Part shown: positions 6,916-15,413 of the stretch, one piece after another
How positions within the stretch are numbered: the stretch's first letter is position 1
How the letters are laid out: every line of letters starts with the position of its first letter
Assembly: GCA_902590775.1 (NCBI GenBank)
Contig: CACIYC010000011.1
Coordinates: 1 to 37,469, forward strand
Direction: 5' to 3'
From: an uncultured Prochlorococcus sp.
Lineage (GTDB): Bacteria; Cyanobacteriota; Cyanobacteriia; PCC-6307; Cyanobiaceae
DNA: 37,469 bases
Made by a program: the position numbers and the translations under genes
Notes under the pieces: model-generated
What the model was told of the DNA's origin: nothing
The model's input: the letters and a program-made list of their open reading frames with translations, nothing else
Databases searched by the model: none

Positions 6916-7890
6916 TTATTTACCAGGTAAGTAATGGCTATATCTCATTAACATTCGTAGATCTTTGTGACCACTAACAGCACTGATTTCTATTGCATTC
7001 ATGCCTTCTGTCCACATTCTGCTAATAGCTATATGCCTTAAGTCATGGAAGTGAAGATCTCTTAAACCGGCTATCTTCTTGGCTCTATTAAAAGCATGAC
7101 GACTAGCTGGTAGTGATACTTTGACTACTTGCTCCTCACAGTTCTGATATCCCTTTAAGAGCTTGATTGTTGTTTGTGATAGTGGAATTAATCTCTGTGA
7201 ATTAGAGAGTCCTTGAGCTGTACATCCTTTTCTATTCACTCTTGCAATACCTTGATCAAGGTCTATATCAGCCCATTTGAGTGAGAGGAGTTCAGACCTT
7301 CTCATTCCAGTCGCTAGAGCTAGTTGAGTTAGTTTCTTGTGTTCTGGGTTTCTGCTTTGACTGAGAGCTTGGATTAACTGGTTCTCCTCCTCTTTGGTCA
7401 GATAAGGCATCCTTGCGTCACAGCTATCTCTGACTTTCAGAGCCCTTGCTGGATTGCATTTCAGTTCACAGCCCAGTTCATCTTTAGCCCAGTCCAAAAG
7501 AACTCTGAGGATTCTTAGTTCTCTCATCACTGTGTTGGCTTTGACTTTGATCAGTCGTTCGTCTCTCCAGGCTGCAAAATGTCTGATGCTGAGCTCTTTG
7601 AGTGGGACTCCACCAATCCAACTGTTAGCTGTGGCTTGTAAGGGGTATTTCTCGTTGTGGCCACTTCTGTGGTTTTTTAGAGGCCCTTCTATATAGGAAT
7701 TAATGGCTTCTCTGAGAATCTGAGGAGGTTCTTCAGCCAGTCCTTTTGGTTTTTCAAATGAGCATTCAATAGCTTTTGCCCATAGCTCTGCTTGGACTTT
7801 TGTTGGGAAAGTCTTTGATTTTGGACCGATATGATTCTTCTTTCTAATTAAGGCTTGCCAGCCTTTTCCTCCTTTCCGAATCGTTGCCAT
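6916..7890 (-). CDS. Tyrosine recombinase of element A
   Basis: A 324-residue phage-type integrase. The N-terminal part (MATIRKGGKGWQALIRKK then KSKTFPTKVQAELWAKAIE) has the look of an AP2-like arm-binding domain. A SAM-like core-binding region with IRHFAAWRDERL follows. The catalytic domain has GMRRSELLSLKW with the first catalytic arginine at about residue 197, HDLRHIAISRMW for the HxxR motif, SGHKDLRMLMRYSHY for the final histidine and nucleophilic tyrosine. All key residues are present, so it should be active. It reads away from tRNA-Thr, with its start 143 bases from the tRNA 3' end. It is closely related to the recombinase at 17930-18913, but clearly not identical. Confidence 0.93.
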   Translation of the reverse strand: MATIRKGGKGWQALIRKKNHIGPKSKTFPTKVQAELWAKAIECSFEKPKGLAEEPPQILREAINSYIEGPLKNHRSGHNEKYPLQATANSWIGGVPLKELSIRHFAAWRDERLIKVKANTVMRELRILRVLLDWAKDELGCELKCNPARALKVRDSCDARMPYLTKEEENQLIQALSQSRNPEHKKLTQLALATGMRRSELLSLKWADIDLDQGIARVNRKGCTAQGLSNSQRLIPLSQTTIKLLKGYQNCEEQVVKVSLPASRHAFNRAKKIAGLRDLHFHDLRHIAISRMWTEGMNAIEISAVSGHKDLRMLMRYSHYLPGK

Positions 7891-7943
7891 TGGTAGGACG
7901 CAAGAAGTGCAGATGCGTCATCCAAATGAAAAGCTTTTAGAGC

Positions 7944-7975
7944 AAAAGTGGACATAAAAATGGATATCCACTTTT
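7944..7975. promoter_or_regulatory. Box cluster upstream of recombinase A (direct repeat plus palindrome)
   Basis: AAAAGTGGAC (7944-7953) is followed 12 bp later by a degenerate copy (7956-7965), which forms a near-perfect palindrome with ATCCACTTTT (7966-7975). The same layout at the same distance from the tRNA repeat occurs at 18965-18996. Its place, 54 bp upstream of the recombinase start, fits an arm-binding site, an operator of the recombinase gene, or both. Confidence 0.55.
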
Positions 7976-8030
7976 AGATATAAACAACCTCTGGTGCCTG
8001 AGAAGGTTTCTCTTAGAAGAGGTCTGGGCT

Positions 8031-8120
<90 letters not shown>

Positions 8121-8156
8121 TTTTGAGATCACCTAAATAGCCTTGCAATACAGTTA

Positions 8157-8177
8157 ATTGCTTAATGCTTAAGCAAT
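8157..8177. repeat. Perfect 9-bp inverted repeat near the left end of element B
   Basis: ATTGCTTAA (8157-8165) and TTAAGCAAT (8169-8177) are perfect inverted repeats around a TGC loop, 36 bp inside the left attachment copy. There is no T-run after the right arm. It may be a protein-binding palindrome, or act on the transcript of the minus-strand tRNA-Thr leader. Confidence 0.5.
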
Positions 8178-8234
8178 GTAGACCAAATATTTAATGAGGC
8201 CAAATCTTTTTTAGGGAGTGCTGGGATCTGTTCT

Positions 8235-8267
8235 TAGTCCGCTTCTATGTCGTGTTAGTCCACTCAA
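8235..8267. promoter_or_regulatory. Two TTAGTCCRCT boxes 21 bp apart (left arm of element B, putative)
   Basis: TTAGTCCGCT (8235-8244) and TTAGTCCACT (8256-8265) are direct repeats offset by 21 bp, just ahead of the first plus-strand gene of the element. The offset and the GTCCACT core repeat the arrangement at 2835-2865. The site could be an arm-type recombinase or excisionase site, and could also control the gene at 8290. Confidence 0.45.
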
Positions 8268-8289
8268 TTTGTTTGACTAGCATGAGTGA

Positions 8290-8964
8290 ATGAAGAAGCT
8301 CACCAAGGACCAGAAGTACTACCGCAAGCAGAAGAAAGATGGCTTAAAAGACTTTCGTCAAACCACAAGAGAAGATGGATCTAAAGGAGTCAGAGTCACT
8401 CGCAAGACGATCAATGTCAGCATTAGTACTCGAGCATTTGAGAGGCTGATTGAATTGTCAAAGATATGTGAGCTAACCCGTTGGCAGATGCTGACTCGAA
8501 TCATCCTGACTCAATTGCCCCGTTATGCAAGCTTGTCTGGGAGTTCTTCTCCAACAGAACGATATTCATGGGATGAGAGCTTATTAAACCCTTCTGATCA
8601 AAAAATCAGATACAAAGGAACTGAAGGTGAAAGACAAGTCACATATCAAATCACTAGTACGGCTTATAACAAGCTTGAGTGCCACAAAAATGCAGTTGCT
8701 CTTTCCAAAGCTCGCATTATTCAATCCTTGATACTCAACTATGAACCGATGACTAAAGAGCAGCTTGAAAAGCAGAAAACATATATCAATGAATCAAGGA
8801 AGGCACATCAAAAGAAAATTGCTGGTCAATCTTTAGCGACTACTGGGAAGGCTCCCAAGTTCATAGAAAGAGGAGGGACGATTATTCATGTAAAGGGCAT
8901 TCCTCCTGAAGGTTGGGACGATGAAGAGTTTGATGAATTCCTTACGATGCAACAAAGCAGTTGA
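8290..8964 (+). CDS. Protein with two ribbon-helix-helix-like domains
   Basis: A 224-residue basic protein. The N-terminus (KKLTKDQKYYRKQKKDG) is strongly basic. Residues about 40-77 read RKTINVSISTRAFERLIEL followed by TRWQMLTRIIL, and residues about 113-152 read RQVTYQITSTAYNKLECH followed by SKARIIQSLILNY. Both have the strand, helix A, turn, helix B order of ribbon-helix-helix domains, so one chain may mimic a dimer. The rest is a charged tail ending in an acidic stretch (DDEEFDEFL). It is the first gene inside element B, 22 bases after a paired box motif, suggesting a role as excisionase, directionality factor or regulator. I do not recognise a named family. Confidence 0.65.
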   Translation: MKKLTKDQKYYRKQKKDGLKDFRQTTREDGSKGVRVTRKTINVSISTRAFERLIELSKICELTRWQMLTRIILTQLPRYASLSGSSSPTERYSWDESLLNPSDQKIRYKGTEGERQVTYQITSTAYNKLECHKNAVALSKARIIQSLILNYEPMTKEQLEKQKTYINESRKAHQKKIAGQSLATTGKAPKFIERGGTIIHVKGIPPEGWDDEEFDEFLTMQQSS

Positions 8965-9178
8965 AAAAGACAAAGAATATCGCCTATGATAAATTGGCTG
9001 TAAAGATAATAATAGAAATAATTTTGTTCTAATCCCTATTTAATACAGGAGGAGGCTTGAATACCGATAAGACAAAGATCATTCACTGCTATCGAAGGAG
9101 GCGGAGCTTCGATTCTTATTGAATATTCTTTTTCTCTTTCTCTAATCCCTAACTACTTAGACCAGCACGTACAGCACG

Positions 9179-9325
9179 ATGGAAGAACAACAACAGCCCA
9201 GTATTGACCCTTTAAGTTTTAGAGCCAGTCTCAAAGATCAATCGATAAGAGAGATAAGAGCTGCCTCGATGGGTTTGACCTTACAGGCATATGAATCGCT
9301 CTTGAGGCATATCGGACGACTATAA
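9179..9325 (+). CDS. Small protein of unknown function, 48 residues
   Basis: A short frame from ATG 9179 to TAA 9325. It is hydrophilic and probably helical: MEEQQQPSIDPLSF then RASLKDQSIREIRAASMGLT and LQAYESLLRHIGRL. The segment IREIRAASMGLTLQAYESL has a helix-turn-helix-like spacing. A good intrinsic terminator follows at 9391-9415, which supports transcription through here. No family is recognised, and existence as a gene is moderately likely. Confidence 0.4.
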   Translation: MEEQQQPSIDPLSFRASLKDQSIREIRAASMGLTLQAYESLLRHIGRL

Positions 9326-9390
9326 CCAATAGTTATTGGTCCAATCGCCTGAGGACTTTAAAAGCTGAGCGTTAATCAATCCGCAGATAT

Positions 9391-9415
9391 GAGGCTAAAG
9401 ATGGCCTCTTTTTTT
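9391..9415 (+). terminator. Rho-independent terminator
   Basis: GAGGC (9391-9395) pairs with GCCTC (9404-9408) over an 8-base loop, followed directly by seven T (9409-9415). It would end transcripts from the 8290 and 9179 genes. Confidence 0.7.
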
Positions 9416-9445
9416 ATGCGCAATTATCACCATCACATATTAACT

Positions 9446-9619
9446 ATGAGATCTATTAATCAATTAATTAACTCTGGGAAGACATTGACCAAGAGAGAAA
9501 GAGAAGCAGTTGAACGTCATATCCAAGCTCATTCGGAAAGGATTTCGATACGAGAGTCAAACGATATAAAATGTAGGGCTGCTATCCAAAAAAGGTCAAA
9601 ATATGTGGCTTATGGATAA
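9446..9619 (+). CDS. Small basic protein of unknown function, 57 residues
   Basis: From ATG 9446 the product is a basic, helical protein: MRSINQLINSGKTLTKRERE, then AVERHIQAHSERISIRES, ending in KRSKYVAYG. The frame is open further upstream to ATG 9389, but that start lies within the terminator hairpin, so 9446 is preferred. No family is recognised. It follows the terminator and would need its own promoter. Confidence 0.35.
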   Translation: MRSINQLINSGKTLTKREREAVERHIQAHSERISIRESNDIKCRAAIQKRSKYVAYG

Positions 9620-9693
9620 AGGGATCTGAAGGTGCAACTTCTAAAAATCGAGGCTAGAAGGGGGATGTTTTTTGGTCAATGACCGATACTAAT

Positions 9694-9846
9694 CTACTTT
9701 GATGCCACAGCTATCAGAAGCGCTAATCCACCAAAGAAAACGAGGTTCCAAAGAAGAGCTTTTGGATATTTAATACTTTGTTTAATCAGCCAATAAGGAA
9801 AATATAAAAGAAGAAGAACTGAGAAAATCAGATAAATTATTTCCAT
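9694..9846 (-). CDS. Small membrane protein, 50 residues
   Basis: A minus-strand frame with ATG at 9846 and TAG at 9694-9696. The product has two clear hydrophobic segments, IIYLIFSVLLLLYFPYWLI (about 3-21) and LLWNLVFFGGLALLIAVA (about 31-48), joined by the short basic loop KQSIKYPK. It therefore looks like a genuine two-helix membrane peptide. It is divergent from the Mrr-ParA gene, with 82 bases between the two starts. It could be a small toxin or effector of the hydrophobic type, or just an uncharacterised membrane protein. Confidence 0.45.
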   Translation of the reverse strand: MEIIYLIFSVLLLLYFPYWLIKQSIKYPKALLWNLVFFGGLALLIAVASK

Positions 9847-9928
9847 GATTTGTTCCTATCTTTTTGATATTGCACAAAAGAGGTTAATTTAAGCAAATAT
9901 ATAATCATTAAAAAAGATCATAAAAAAT

Positions 9929-11131
9929 ATGGCTGATTTACCTTTCGAAGATCCATATGAATTTGAAAAACATGTAGCAAGACAATGCGAAGACCTTGGC
10001 TATGAGGTCATCATGCCTCCTACTAATCAACCTGGATATGATATCGAGATTATTAAAGGAAAGGAGCGGATTGCTGTTCAAGTCAAATGCTATAAAGCTC
10101 GTTGTCCAATTTCAGCTCTCAATAAATTCCTGGATTTCCTTGAATTACCAGCAGCTTCAGGGTTTACCAGTGGATGGCTAATCGCACAAAATGGGTTTGG
10201 GAAACCATCTTTAACCCATGTACAGACTGAGCGACCCAGCAACTTAAAGCTTGGTACTTCAACAGGCAGGGCAATTAAATGGAATTATGATCCAGAGAAT
10301 AAAGAGTCTGAGGATTTAGAACCTGAAGAGCCAACCTCTGAAGAGCAAGGAATAGATAGCAGCATTAAATATTTTGGAGTCTTTACTTGTAAAGGTGGTG
10401 TTGGTAAAACAACTGTCGCTGCTCACTTAGCAGGTGCCTTTGCACTGATGGGATACGACGTCATTCTGTTAGACCTCGACCCAGACAAAAACCTAAGAAA
10501 ACTCTTCTTAGAAAATCCAAATTCAGATGATGAGGATGAGCCAGCTTCTCTTTATGTCCCACCACATAAAAGAGACACGATGGGGACAACTATCACCGTG
10601 CTCAATGCAGACCAATGGAACGAAAGAGCCTATCCAGAGGTAAAGGTAGTCATATGTGACTGCTCTCCTGTTTTGAGCGAGAATCCAATGCACTTGGTCA
10701 AAAAATTTGATTACTGTGTCTTGCCTACAACTCTGAATCCCTTAGGCATAGCAAAAGGCGGAGATGTAATTACACGGACATTTAGCCATATAAGGAAGCG
10801 TAATAAAAAAGCGGAGATGTTTGCTGTTGTCAACGGCTATAACGCTGCTCAGTCCTATGAGAGACAAAATAATACTCTTCTCTCAATGCTTGAAAGAACA
10901 GTCAGTGCATACAGCAAATCAGACCCCAAGTGTCAATTAATCAATCCTTCCTACGCAAAAATCAGACAGAGCAAATTACTTCAATACTGGGGTATGCATA
11001 TCATTGATGGTTCTCCACCTGCGCTGGCGTTTAGAGAAATAGCAGGAAGGAATGCTCCTAGAACTGATTTTTTGCAATTAGCAGAATTTCTACAAGACCA
11101 TACAGCTATCACTTCAATCAATGAAAGCTAG
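9929..11131 (+). CDS. Mrr-like nuclease domain fused to a ParA/MinD-type ATPase
   Basis: A 400-residue fusion. Residues about 6-115 resemble an Mrr-type restriction endonuclease domain: FEKHVARQCEDLGYEV, then GYDIEI and RIAVQVKCYK, the D and QxK of the PD-(D/E)xK core. An acidic linker (about 122-146) follows. Residues 149-390 are a ParA-like ATPase with the deviant Walker A CKGGVGKTTVAAHL (signature lysine at about 155), LLDLDPDKN and a Walker B-like VVICDCSP. ParA proteins partition DNA or position cargo on the nucleoid. Joining this to a nuclease domain is unusual and could serve element maintenance or defence. No parB-like partner is recognised. A terminator lies about 200 bases downstream. 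Confidence 0.78.
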   Translation: MADLPFEDPYEFEKHVARQCEDLGYEVIMPPTNQPGYDIEIIKGKERIAVQVKCYKARCPISALNKFLDFLELPAASGFTSGWLIAQNGFGKPSLTHVQTERPSNLKLGTSTGRAIKWNYDPENKESEDLEPEEPTSEEQGIDSSIKYFGVFTCKGGVGKTTVAAHLAGAFALMGYDVILLDLDPDKNLRKLFLENPNSDDEDEPASLYVPPHKRDTMGTTITVLNADQWNERAYPEVKVVICDCSPVLSENPMHLVKKFDYCVLPTTLNPLGIAKGGDVITRTFSHIRKRNKKAEMFAVVNGYNAAQSYERQNNTLLSMLERTVSAYSKSDPKCQLINPSYAKIRQSKLLQYWGMHIIDGSPPALAFREIAGRNAPRTDFLQLAEFLQDHTAITSINES

Positions 11132-11201
11132 TTAAGGACAGCCATACCAGAAGCTATATACAGACTGCCTTGCTTCTTTGGGAGGTTCTTGGAGAACATT
11201 T

Positions 11202-11225
11202 TTGTAGTCCTGTTTAGAACTACAA
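11202..11225. other. Hairpin downstream of the Mrr-ParA gene
   Basis: TTGTAGT (11202-11208) pairs with ACTACAA (11219-11225), a 7-bp stem with a 10-base loop. It is followed by AACAACAATTTG, with no T-run, so it is not a classical terminator. It may protect the 3' end of the transcript. Confidence 0.4.
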
Positions 11226-11332
11226 AACAACAATTTGTATACCGAAAAATTACTGACTGCAACTAAATGGTGCATACTCATTGAGAAGGAAGTCTTTTTA
11301 AGTCAATTAAAAATCTAAGCACTCTTAAGTGA

Positions 11333-11355
11333 GCTCTGTTTGCAGGGCTTTTTTT
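11333..11355 (+). terminator. Rho-independent terminator between Mrr-ParA and M28 genes
   Basis: GCTCTG (11333-11338) pairs with CAGGGC (11343-11348), with one G-T pair and a TTTG loop, followed by seven T (11349-11355). It separates the Mrr-ParA transcript from the three-gene unit that begins at 11413. Confidence 0.75.
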
Positions 11356-11412
11356 ATTGCCCAAGTCAAAAGAACGACCAAAGCTTTTAGCTCAAACCAC
11401 TAAAAAATAATC

Positions 11413-12237
11413 ATGAATAAACAACAGCTTGTTGATGATCTAAAGCAGCTTGCAATTTTGCGCCATTCCAAGTGGGATGCACTTGGTCTGATGAGTACTC
11501 GTGTTTATCTCAAGGAGCAAATGTCTTTAATTGGAACAGTAGAGGAATATCACTTTCAAGAAGGTTCAGAAAAAGGCATTAATTACATCCTTAAGCTTCC
11601 TGGTACAAATCCTAAGCTTGACCCAATGCTTATAGGTGCCCACTATGACGGACCTATTCAATCTCCTGGTGCTGATGATAATGCTAGTGGAGTAGCAGCT
11701 TTGCTAGAGCTATGCAGGACTTTCAAGAAAAATCCACCTAAAAGATCCGTGTGGATGGTTGCTTTTGATCAGGAGGAATGGGGGATGCTTGGCAGTAAAG
11801 CCTTATCAAAAGAACTCAAGGCTAAAGGTCAGAAGCTGAAGCTGATGGTCAGTCTTGAAATGTTGGCTTACACAAGTGAAAAGCAGGACTATCCATTACC
11901 TGCAATGAAAAAAATCTATGGAGAAAAAGGCGACTTTATTGCTTTAGTGGCTAATACTGGATGCGCAGTGATGCTTCCTGGCTTGGCATCAAATATGGGT
12001 AAACATGTCCCATCGAAAGTCCTTCCTGTCCCTCTTGGTGGGGATGTTTTGCCGGATGTGCGCCTTAGTGATCACAGCCCTTTTTGGGATCAGGGCTATA
12101 ACGCAATGATGGTGACTGATACTTCATTCCTAAGGAACCCTCACTATCACGAGCCGACTGATACGGTCGATACTCTTGATTTGGACTTTTTCTGTAAAGT
12201 TGTTGAAGGGGTATCAAATAGTCTTTCTATATTGTAG
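11413..12237 (+). CDS. M28-family zinc aminopeptidase-like protein
   Basis: A 274-residue protein with the metal-binding pattern of M28 peptidases: GAHYDGP (zinc histidine), PGADDNASGVAALLEL (bridging aspartate), AFDQEEWGMLGS (catalytic glutamate pair), LEMLAY and the late SDHSPFWDQGY plus HYHEPTDTVDTLD (zinc histidine). All key residues appear conserved, so it is probably active. No signal peptide or membrane segment is seen, so it would act in the cytoplasm, unlike many secreted M28 enzymes. It opens a unit whose next gene starts 8 bases downstream. The partners are not peptidase-like, so a role in processing a peptide or modifying a partner protein is possible but inferred. Confidence 0.85.
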   Translation: MNKQQLVDDLKQLAILRHSKWDALGLMSTRVYLKEQMSLIGTVEEYHFQEGSEKGINYILKLPGTNPKLDPMLIGAHYDGPIQSPGADDNASGVAALLELCRTFKKNPPKRSVWMVAFDQEEWGMLGSKALSKELKAKGQKLKLMVSLEMLAYTSEKQDYPLPAMKKIYGEKGDFIALVANTGCAVMLPGLASNMGKHVPSKVLPVPLGGDVLPDVRLSDHSPFWDQGYNAMMVTDTSFLRNPHYHEPTDTVDTLDLDFFCKVVEGVSNSLSIL

Positions 12238-12245
12238 AAAAAACA

Positions 12246-15200
12246 TTGAAACTTTCAAAACTAATTAAAAGACTTAATAAGTATGATCTGATTTCATGTG
12301 TTCTTTATGCTGCACTATTCCTAGTAATTGTAAATTTTTCTTTTCTATTCAATATAACTAGCTTTAGTAGTTTTTTTTTCATAATTTTATTTATATGGGC
12401 AGCTGGAATGGTTAATAAATTTATGCGAAAAAAGAAATTCCGGTCCTTGTGGGATGAAGGTAATGAGAATCTTTCCTCAGGTAAATATGAAGATGGAATA
12501 AAAAGCTACACTAAAGCAATTAGAATATATGCTAAAGAGCCAATTGTTTTTAATAATAGAAGTTACGCAAATTTACTATTAGGTAATATAGAAGCTGCAT
12601 ATCAAGATATCAACAAAGCACTAGAATTAGACCCTAAGTGTATTTTGGCTATATGCACATTGGGGAATATTCAACAAAATGAAGGGAAGTATAAAGAGGC
12701 AATTATTAATTATGAGAAAGCAATATCTATAGAACCTGCTGATACTAATGCATATTTTTACTTATATAAACTTTATTCAAAATTAGAGGATAAAGATCGA
12801 GCATACAACTATTTAAAACAAGCTGCAAAGCTTGGAGATAAGGCCGCAATAAAAATACTAGATAAATTAAAAAGTGATTGGGTTTACCATCAAGATAAAG
12901 ATATAAATATCATGTCTGATTTCTATGATAATTATGCTCAAAAAACTTTTGATGACTTGCTAGGTGGACATGAGGAGTATTTAAAAGTGATACGTTGGCA
13001 AAGTGAGAATGTAGATCTTGTAGAATCTCAAGATTTTAAAAAAAGTCTCAGATCTAGTAACTTTAATAAGATGTTATATTCACTAGGAAAGCTTGCATTT
13101 AAATATGATCAACTAAATGGTAATGATAGAAGAAAACTAGGAGATATAGAAGTTCAAAATATGATTGAATATAAAAGAAATATACGCACTATTGGTGAAG
13201 AAGATTCAATAGAATTTTCTTATACAATGGGAAATTACTTTCAAGATATTCCTGTCCCTGAACTACTTAGTTTTTACCCTAGTGAAGGAACAATTAGATT
13301 TTTATTCAATACTTTAAGTGATCAATTGATTGACGAAACAATAAAACCCTTAAACGATGCTGAGACAAGAGAAGTCTATGGATTGCTTGGATATTATGGA
13401 CAAATACCAATTAGATTGAGACTTTTAAATGATCATGAGAAAAAAGAGTCACAAAAAAAATGGGCATGTGGTGTTCCACTAGATTCTGAAATAATTTTAG
13501 TAGATGTACCAGATACTCATGGATATTTTGCAAGTGAGATTGAGAGCTCAACACACATAAAAGAGAAATTCCCTAAGTCACTATGGATAAATACTTCAAC
13601 AACTTCAATTACTAATTTAGTTAATGAAAAGCCATCCCCTTGTTCATTAGATGCATTTTATACCTGCTTATATCAAAATACTAATTATATAAGATATGTT
13701 GACCCTTCTAGAAAGGATCTAAGTAAAGAATTTAGATGGGCAACGATAGTTATTCTACTTGTAATTGCAGAGGAAATTGAAATTTATAGCATTAAAGAAG
13801 ATAATGAGATTGATCAAGATTGGTTTGGGAGAATAAAGGATATTTACATTAAGGTTTCTTTTGTTAAAAGCCTCAAGAAATGGGTTCATGCAAAACTAGA
13901 ATCTTGTGATCAACAGTGGCTTGAAAGAACTTGGTGTATAGGAAAGAATAATTTTGTTGATTTTTGTAGATATGAAAATGTTGATTCCTTTTTAGAAGAT
14001 GTTGAATGGCAAGCAATTGAAAGTGTTATAAATTGTTCCTGGAATGATTCTATTTCCAAAGAAAAGACGGAAAAACTTAGAAAATCAAAGTTAGCTTGGG
14101 ATAAAGAAAACTTACCTACAGATATTGGGAATAAAAGCAATTTAGATATTTCATCTAATGAGCAAGATGAAGATATTTTAGAAAGTTTAAAAAAACTTAG
14201 AGAAAATTATGAAGGATCAGGAGGTGATAAACTTTTTCTTCATTCCTTGATCAAAAGAGCAACGCAATTAATAGATTTAAATGAGCATCTAGGGGAAGCA
14301 TATTTTTACAGAGGTTATGCTCATCGATATTATTTACCATGGGGTGATGGATGTAAAGATGCAATAAGTGATTTTAATCTTGCTGAAGAAAATAGTTTAA
14401 ATAATTCAGATGAAATCTTCTATTATCGTTCTCTTACATATCTTGAATTATGGCAGCCAGGAAAAGCATTAAACGATTTTCAATCACTTTTAGAAATTCT
14501 GAAGAAAGAAGATGGTAAATTAAAAAGTGAAAACATCACTCCGCGACAGATCTTAGTTATATTTGAAGATATAGGATTTAGGATTGCATCTAAACTAATG
14601 AAAAGTGGAAAGGTCCTTAACCTAAAAGGAAGTGAAGCTAATGATTACTTCTCTAAATTATTATTAGATGTCGATAAGATTGTATTAGCTAATAACCGTT
14701 TTCTAGATATTGATAAACTTCAGAATTACCAATGTCTAGTTAAAGCAATTATAGGAACAAGGCTTTCAACTAATTTAGGATTATCTAATAATGAAGAGGG
14801 TATTTGGAATGAAGAAAAATTGTATTTAATAATTGATCAAATAAGCACTAGAATAGATAATTCACAATTTAAGGATTGGCGCTTATATGCCTTGAGGGGA
14901 AGACTTAGAGAAGTATTAAAAGATAATGATTATTTAAGTGATGTTGAGATTGCTTTCCAAGAAAATCCAAAAGATATTGAACCAGGAGTATGGATAGATG
15001 ATGAATGGTTGTTTGATTTAATTCCAGTTCTCATGAGAGCGAAAGATGGTCCTCAAAGGGAACTAATGAGTGAAAATTTAACTAACTTTCTAGAAAAAGA
15101 AGGAGAACATTTAGAAAATTGGGAATATTGGAGCGAGGATTATGAGATTCCTTATGGCACTCCTCAAGTTCAAACAAGTAGTGAACCCTATATAGATACA

Positions 15201-15410
15201 ATAAAAACTTTTAAATTTGAGTATGAGATTCCAGATGATTGGTGGGATCTAGTCACTTCTTTACGAAATGAGGAAGGTCTAATTAAAGAGAAATGGCAAG
15301 AGAAATATGCAATATTTACTAAGCAGGATTGGGAACCTTTAGAGAAAGAAATAGAGAAGGAATTTTTGAAGATATGGTCGAGTAAACCTCCAAAAGTATA
15401 CATTAACTAA
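12246..15410 (+). CDS. Large membrane-anchored TPR protein
   Basis: A 1054-residue protein. Residues about 14-58 are two hydrophobic segments (ISCVLYAALFLVIVNFSF and FSSFFFIILFIWAAGMV), followed by the basic stop MRKKKF, suggesting an N-terminal membrane anchor with a cytoplasmic body. Residues about 70-215 contain three to four TPR units (GNENLSSGKYEDGIKSYTKA, ANLLLGNIEAAYQDINKALEL, GNIQQNEGKYKEAIINYEKA). A second repeat-like stretch lies around 660-760 (AYFYRGYAHRYYLPWGDG). The middle and C-terminal regions are not recognised. Translation starts at TTG 12246, 8 bases after the peptidase gene, and the stop is 3 bases before the next start, so the three genes form an operon. It probably serves as a scaffold or sensor. 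Confidence 0.7.
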   Translation: MKLSKLIKRLNKYDLISCVLYAALFLVIVNFSFLFNITSFSSFFFIILFIWAAGMVNKFMRKKKFRSLWDEGNENLSSGKYEDGIKSYTKAIRIYAKEPIVFNNRSYANLLLGNIEAAYQDINKALELDPKCILAICTLGNIQQNEGKYKEAIINYEKAISIEPADTNAYFYLYKLYSKLEDKDRAYNYLKQAAKLGDKAAIKILDKLKSDWVYHQDKDINIMSDFYDNYAQKTFDDLLGGHEEYLKVIRWQSENVDLVESQDFKKSLRSSNFNKMLYSLGKLAFKYDQLNGNDRRKLGDIEVQNMIEYKRNIRTIGEEDSIEFSYTMGNYFQDIPVPELLSFYPSEGTIRFLFNTLSDQLIDETIKPLNDAETREVYGLLGYYGQIPIRLRLLNDHEKKESQKKWACGVPLDSEIILVDVPDTHGYFASEIESSTHIKEKFPKSLWINTSTTSITNLVNEKPSPCSLDAFYTCLYQNTNYIRYVDPSRKDLSKEFRWATIVILLVIAEEIEIYSIKEDNEIDQDWFGRIKDIYIKVSFVKSLKKWVHAKLESCDQQWLERTWCIGKNNFVDFCRYENVDSFLEDVEWQAIESVINCSWNDSISKEKTEKLRKSKLAWDKENLPTDIGNKSNLDISSNEQDEDILESLKKLRENYEGSGGDKLFLHSLIKRATQLIDLNEHLGEAYFYRGYAHRYYLPWGDGCKDAISDFNLAEENSLNNSDEIFYYRSLTYLELWQPGKALNDFQSLLEILKKEDGKLKSENITPRQILVIFEDIGFRIASKLMKSGKVLNLKGSEANDYFSKLLLDVDKIVLANNRFLDIDKLQNYQCLVKAIIGTRLSTNLGLSNNEEGIWNEEKLYLIIDQISTRIDNSQFKDWRLYALRGRLREVLKDNDYLSDVEIAFQENPKDIEPGVWIDDEWLFDLIPVLMRAKDGPQRELMSENLTNFLEKEGEHLENWEYWSEDYEIPYGTPQVQTSSEPYIDTIKTFKFEYEIPDDWWDLVTSLRNEEGLIKEKWQEKYAIFTKQDWEPLEKEIEKEFLKIWSSKPPKVYIN

Positions 15411-15413
15411 AAA

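Noticed and set aside
9389-9445. An upstream ATG start for the small gene at 9446
   Set aside because: The ATG lies at the foot of the terminator hairpin with a T-run, so translation from there is unlikely.
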